NCBI GenBank assembly: GCA_022563195.1
Contig: JADFNV010000005.1
Location: forward strand, 37,670 to 101,669
Reading direction: 5' to 3'
Source: Pseudomonadota bacterium
Lineage (GTDB): Bacteria > Pseudomonadota > Gammaproteobacteria > Steroidobacterales > Woeseiaceae
Length of the DNA: 64,000 nt
The notes below the pieces were generated by a model, which was given only the letters and a program-made list of their open reading frames with translations, ran no database searches and had not been told where the DNA came from. The translations under genes and the position numbers were made by a program. Every line of letters begins with the position of its first letter. Positions within the stretch are counted from its first letter, which is position 1. Shown one piece after another: positions 60,925 through 64,000 of this stretch.

Positions 60925-61563
60925 ATGAAATGTGAAGACATCGTCGAACTTGCACAGAGCAGCGAATCCGGAGTTATGGACGAGACCGAGCGCCAGAATA
61001 TTGTCGAGCATGTCGCTCAATGTTCCGACTGTCAGGACGCACTCAGGGCCGTTGAGGCAACGCGATGGCTGCGAAATCAGGCTGTCGCCCCCCCAAGCGA
61101 TGAACTATTCAGCAAGACGATGGCAGCTGTGCTCCAACAACCGGCGTCAGTTAGCAGTCGCGGGGCAGGATTTTGGCTCGGTACGGGCGTTGGTGGCGCA
61201 GTGGCGGCGGCAATTTTTGCCGCTGTCGTTGTTCTTGGCTTGCCAGGCACACCCGTAGTACAGGATTCACGCACTGCCGAGTTCTTGGTGTCCATGACAG
61301 AATCGCGAGAATTGAACATAGCGATTGATGTCGATTCCGCCCTGCCGGACGCGACGCTCAGTGTCAGCATTTTCGGTGGTGTCGAATTAGCCGGATACGC
61401 CAGCCAGCGGCACCTGTCCTGGACGACGGATCTGGACGCGGGCGTCAACAAGCTATCACTGCCGATTATTGCGCTCGACCAATCTGGTGGACAGGTAGTC
61501 GTTCGCCTCGAGCATGCCGACAATCGGCAGGAGTTCCTGATAATACTGCAACACGAGGGTTGA
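60925..61563 (+). CDS. Anti-sigma factor (zinc-finger type, single TM)
   Basis: NIVEHVAQCSDCQDAL (HxxxCxxC); central TM segment. Confidence 0.75.
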   Translation: MKCEDIVELAQSSESGVMDETERQNIVEHVAQCSDCQDALRAVEATRWLRNQAVAPPSDELFSKTMAAVLQQPASVSSRGAGFWLGTGVGGAVAAAIFAAVVVLGLPGTPVVQDSRTAEFLVSMTESRELNIAIDVDSALPDATLSVSIFGGVELAGYASQRHLSWTTDLDAGVNKLSLPIIALDQSGGQVVVRLEHADNRQEFLIILQHEG

Positions 61564-61639
61564 TTATGGAAAGATCAGGGAACCAGAATTCACGGCGTGC
61601 GTTTATTCGAATAGTGATCGAAGTATTGAGGCAAAAATC

Positions 61640-62029
61640 ATGAAATTCAGGCAAACAATTACATTGTTCGGAGTAGCGGTTGTACTCTTCAGCAGTCCTG
61701 CATGGACGCAGGAATCAGGCAATGACGAAACGATATCTGCCACGATCCGGCTGATGAGCAACGCTGAGGCCGAACTTCCCGATGCGGTAACCAAGAAAAT
61801 CAAGTTGCCTGAGTCCCTGACGGACGACTCCGAAGCCGTCGCAAATTCTACACGTGGACTTGAAACGGCGAATCAGAATCGCCTTGACGGCAACGATGGT
61901 CTTGAGCGGGCGGAAGAGGCGCAACAACATGGCGCCGAGATGGCCGAATCAGCGCAAGAAAACCGCGAGAACCAGGGTCGTGCGGACAATCAACCAGAAC
62001 TACCCGACAGAGGACCTGGTTCACAGTAA
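61640..62029 (+). CDS. Small exported hydrophilic protein of unknown function
   Basis: Signal peptide MKFRQTITLFGVAVVLFSSPAWTQ; Glu/Gln/Asn-rich C-terminal half. Confidence 0.6.
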   Translation: MKFRQTITLFGVAVVLFSSPAWTQESGNDETISATIRLMSNAEAELPDAVTKKIKLPESLTDDSEAVANSTRGLETANQNRLDGNDGLERAEEAQQHGAEMAESAQENRENQGRADNQPELPDRGPGSQ

Positions 62030-62062
62030 TCGATACATACGCCCTCACCTCGTTCTGGCGCG

Positions 62063-63370
62063 TTGTATGCTGCGTGGCCGAATAATAATTACACGTTGAA
62101 GATGCTGCGAATAGTCGCAAGATTTACAGTCAGAGCTTGTTGCATTTACCTGTCATTTGCCTCAAGCATTGCCTTGGCCACTGACGACACAGCCTGGGAT
62201 GGCGGGCTGGCGGCGTATGCCAACGGTGAATATTCAACAGCGCTCATCGCGTTCCAGTCGGCACTGGCTGCAGGTCAGTCGGGTCCAGCCGTTTATTACA
62301 ATATTGGCGTTTGTCAATTTCAGATCGAGGCATACAGTGACGCTGCGGCGACATTCGCCCATATATCGATGCAGTATCCAAAAATGCGCGCCCTTGCCGA
62401 ATACAATCGTGGTCTGGTAGCGGTCGAGCAAGACAGATTCCAGTCAGCCCGGCAGTATTTCCTGACAACTTACGAGTTGAGTGCGGGCGACCAGACCCTG
62501 CGCATTCTCGCATCAACGATGTTGCGCCGCATCGAATCGAATACAGACCAGTCGAGTACCTGGACCGTTGCTTTGAGCGCCAACGCCGGATATGACGACA
62601 ATATCGTCTTGCGCGACGACATCGGGTTGCCGCTCGGTGTCTCGCCCGAAAGCTCCCTGGTCGATGTTTTCGCGTCAGTACGCGGTCCGATCACAGGGAT
62701 CGCAGGCCTGTATTTCAATGCCAACGCGTATCTAATTTCCTATTTGGACAACGACGATTTCGATCAGGGACAATTTAAAATTGGGTTCAGCTACGATTGG
62801 ACCCAAAGAAACTGGCACGCCCGAATCGGGATCAATGCCGGGTTCAGTACAATCGGCGGTGACTCATTCGATGCCTCGCGCAACCTGGACGCTAAGCTGA
62901 CCCGAGTACTATCAGCGACCTCATCATTGCGTTTGCGCTATCGGATTGCCGATATCAGCGCCGCTGATGCAATCTATGCCGGGATCGACGGGTCACGCCA
63001 GATCTATGAGATCGCGTATCAGTGGAACCAGGCACCCCGCCGATTTGATGTGGCGTATGCGTTCGAAAACAACGACCGAGCAGACCCTGGCGTATCGGCA
63101 ACTCGCAATCGGCTGCGCCTGCGTTATCGATATAGCCTGAATCCGGCGTGGACGATCGATCTCGGTGGCGAGCTTCGCATCAGCCGATATACCGATCTTG
63201 CACTTGAACGGACCGAAGACCTCGTCGCCCTCAAGGTTGGTCTCAATCGGTTTTTTGAATCTGACTGGCAATTGCTGGCGCAATACCAGCATTTCACAAA
63301 CTCTGCGACCGATGATGCGTTTTCCTACGACAGAAATCAGCTCAGCATTGGCCTGTTGAAGATTTTTTAG
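62063..63370 (+). CDS. TPR plus outer-membrane beta-barrel protein
   Basis: N-terminal signal and TPR-like repeats, then beta-strand-rich region ending in LLKIF; start codon uncertain. Confidence 0.7.
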   Translation: MYAAWPNNNYTLKMLRIVARFTVRACCIYLSFASSIALATDDTAWDGGLAAYANGEYSTALIAFQSALAAGQSGPAVYYNIGVCQFQIEAYSDAAATFAHISMQYPKMRALAEYNRGLVAVEQDRFQSARQYFLTTYELSAGDQTLRILASTMLRRIESNTDQSSTWTVALSANAGYDDNIVLRDDIGLPLGVSPESSLVDVFASVRGPITGIAGLYFNANAYLISYLDNDDFDQGQFKIGFSYDWTQRNWHARIGINAGFSTIGGDSFDASRNLDAKLTRVLSATSSLRLRYRIADISAADAIYAGIDGSRQIYEIAYQWNQAPRRFDVAYAFENNDRADPGVSATRNRLRLRYRYSLNPAWTIDLGGELRISRYTDLALERTEDLVALKVGLNRFFESDWQLLAQYQHFTNSATDDAFSYDRNQLSIGLLKIF

Positions 63371-63374
63371 GAAA

Positions 63375-63450
63375 TGGTGCCGGATAGAAGATTCGAACTT
63401 CTGACCCCATCATTACGAATGATGTGCTCTACCAACTGAGCTAATCCGGC
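63375..63450 (-). tRNA. tRNA-Thr (anticodon CGT), CCA encoded
   Basis: GCCGGATTAGCTCAGTTGGTAGAGCACATCATTCGTAATGATGGGGTCAGAAGTTCGAATCTTCTATCCGGCACCA; loop TTCGTAA. Confidence 0.95.
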
Positions 63451-63659
63451 TTTTACTTTAAAAACAATATGTTATATGACAACTAGATTCTCAGATTATC
63501 CTTTGGGTAGCAATACGGGTAGCAAATAGTTCGTATTTGCTGAATTTCTAGGGCCGCATATTACTTGAGATACCTACTGAGCCGCTAGTGGTTTTGAAAT
63601 CCACAAACCACTCAGTGCTAAAAGTGACAGAACCCCGGCTTCGTCATGTCAGCGTACAG

Positions 63660-63693
63660 TCAGGGGCGAGTTCACGTAGAATGCCGCCCCTGA
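63660..63693 (-). terminator. Hairpin downstream of the methyltransferase-like gene
   Basis: TCAGGGGCG...CGCCCCTGA, 9 bp stem. Confidence 0.45.
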
Positions 63694-63705
63694 AAACGCT
63701 GGAAT

Positions 63706-64000
63706 TTAATGCGGCACTGGGTGATCTCCAGCCGTACCCTTAACTGTATCGTGTCCCTTACCGAACTTTGGAATCAGCATCGGCACTTTTCCGCGATACC
63801 TGGCGTAATCATCGCCGAGGAATTTCACCAAATCGCGTTCTTCATAACGAATCGCAATCATTATGTACGCCGTCATGCCGACCGCGAACATCAGATGACC
63901 CAACGTCATCCGCGGTGTTCCCCAGAACGACATTATCCAGCCGACATATAAGGGATGCCGGACAAACTTGTAAAAGAACGTGACTTTGAAGCCGGAAGAC
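63706..64000 (-). CDS. Isoprenylcysteine carboxyl methyltransferase/NnrU-like membrane protein, C-terminal part (runs off the window)
   Basis: FVRHPLYVGWIMSFWGTPRMTLGHLMFAV...YEERDLVKFLGDDYARYRGKVPMLIP. Confidence 0.8.
   Translation of the reverse strand, partial: SSGFKVTFFYKFVRHPLYVGWIMSFWGTPRMTLGHLMFAVGMTAYIMIAIRYEERDLVKFLGDDYARYRGKVPMLIPKFGKGHDTVKGTAGDHPVPH

Noticed and set aside
1-64000. CRISPR arrays, rRNA, prophage, transposase or integrase genes
   Set aside because: No regularly spaced repeats, rRNA signature or recombinase ORF was seen. The only mobile-type signal is the non-coding palindrome at 31693-31852.

Overview
64 kb chromosomal window from a probable gammaproteobacterium (lineage is inference). 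Almost all of it is coding, with one tRNA-Thr(CGT).

Main features, left to right:
- c-di-GMP operon: barrel protein, YfiR, hybrid kinase, REC-GGDEF-EAL.
- ExeA-like ATPase with an FHA domain, next to uncharacterised genes.
- glxBCD-glnT cluster with a divergent XRE-cupin regulator.
- CoA-linked catabolic genes that include an LLM (F420-type) oxidoreductase.
- A tightly coupled operon (amidase-cofE-cofD-cofC-fbiC-gnd-pgl-fgd). It encodes F420 biosynthesis plus an oxidative pentose-phosphate branch in which the first step is F420-dependent. This is the best candidate for an under-described system here.
- A three-subunit molybdenum hydroxylase and an aldehyde dehydrogenase.
- An ABC-2 exporter operon ending in a Rieske/glutamate-synthase-FMN fusion.
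- A predicted exported F420_oxidored-type Rossmann protein.
- An ECF sigma/anti-sigma module.

Sequence-level oddities: a 160 bp palindromic MITE-like element; two frameshifted TolB/TPR paralogues next to an intact one; a response regulator whose expected start codon reads ATA; a chimeric gene-scar mini-ORF; a perfect CRP-type site.

All product calls come from reading the translated ORFs and recalled family motifs. No database search was run.
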